Assembly (NCBI RefSeq): GCF_003234795.2
Contig: NZ_CP126268.1
Coordinates: forward strand, 186,001 to 250,000
Reading direction: 5' to 3'
Source: Curtobacterium sp. MCLR17_032
Lineage (GTDB): Bacteria > Actinomycetota > Actinomycetes > Actinomycetales > Microbacteriaceae
Length of the DNA: 64,000 nucleotides
How positions within the stretch are numbered: position 1 is the first letter of the stretch; every line of letters starts with the position of its first letter. This document shows, piece after piece, positions 63,992 to 64,000 of the stretch. The notes beneath the pieces were generated by a model. The model was not told the DNA's origin, made no database searches, and saw nothing but the letters and a program-made list of their open reading frames with translations. Both the position numbers and the translations under genes were made by a program.

Positions 63992-64000
63992 CCAGCACCG
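63988..64000 (+). CDS. Probable anti-sigma factor gene (only the first 4 codons visible)
   Basis: GTGACCAGCACC begins in a GTGA overlap with the sigK stop. Anti-sigma factors of the RskA type usually follow sigK in this way, but the visible part is too short to prove it. Confidence 0.35.

Overview
The window is very GC-rich, densely packed and full of 4-bp stop/start overlaps (ATGA, GTGA). Many genes lack a Shine-Dalgarno and have a TANNNT box 6-9 nt before the start codon, which suggests leaderless transcripts. Gene content points to an actinobacterium of the Microbacteriaceae, most like Curtobacterium: a fused MrpA/B antiporter subunit, Rpf/LysM protein, LCP proteins, a SigK-type ECF factor and SipW-type alternate signal peptides. 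The genus is inferred from recall; no search was run.

Layout. 1-1.8 kb: radA (cut by the window edge), a secreted SGNH hydrolase and tRNA-Ser(CGA) with its terminator. 1.8-4.65 kb: a lower-GC accessory patch next to the tRNA with a membrane orphan, a decapitated DUF1906 hydrolase, a broken HNH endonuclease and a small orphan. 4.8-9.6 kb: a secreted PAP2 phosphatase with autotransporter-type repeats, MTA/SAH nucleosidase, an AmiS/UreI channel with a repeat tail, and an SfnB/DszC-like flavin oxidoreductase. 9.6-12.7 kb: a four-gene coupled operon of three surface proteins plus their SipW-type signal peptidase. 13-20 kb: msrA, AraC regulator with divergent acyl-CoA synthetase, a BLUF photoreceptor, FAD monooxygenase, Dabb and VOC proteins. 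20-24.1 kb: a copper module (DUF4383, csoR, copZ, copA, DUF4396) bracketed by two near-identical palindromic terminators.

24.1-28.4 kb: small orphan, SDR, glycogen debranching enzyme and a second AraC regulator. 28.5-38.6 kb: two divergent operons around a ROK repressor: cutC, an M81/MlrC peptidase and the repressor on one side; a dipeptide-type ABC importer and a ROK sugar kinase on the other. This looks like uptake and processing of a sugar- or amino-conjugated substrate. A 62-bp duplication between the two permease genes creates a 21-codon mini-ORF. 38.7-44.1 kb: membrane PAP2, MarR, DUF1801, aldo/keto reductase, MFS exporter and an AAA ATPase with atypical base composition. 44.2-50.6 kb: the complete mrpABCDEFG Na+/H+ antiporter operon.

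50.8-64 kb: two divergent SDRs, DedA, SMP-30 lactonase, rlmC, an Rpf/LysM resuscitation factor behind a structured leader, two LCP cell-wall ligases, a MarR/MMPL exporter pair, GntR, a YdcF protein and the start of a sigK/anti-sigma pair. A family of hairpins with the core GGGAGGCCCG/CGGGCCTCCC or GGGAGGCGCGG serves as terminators throughout.
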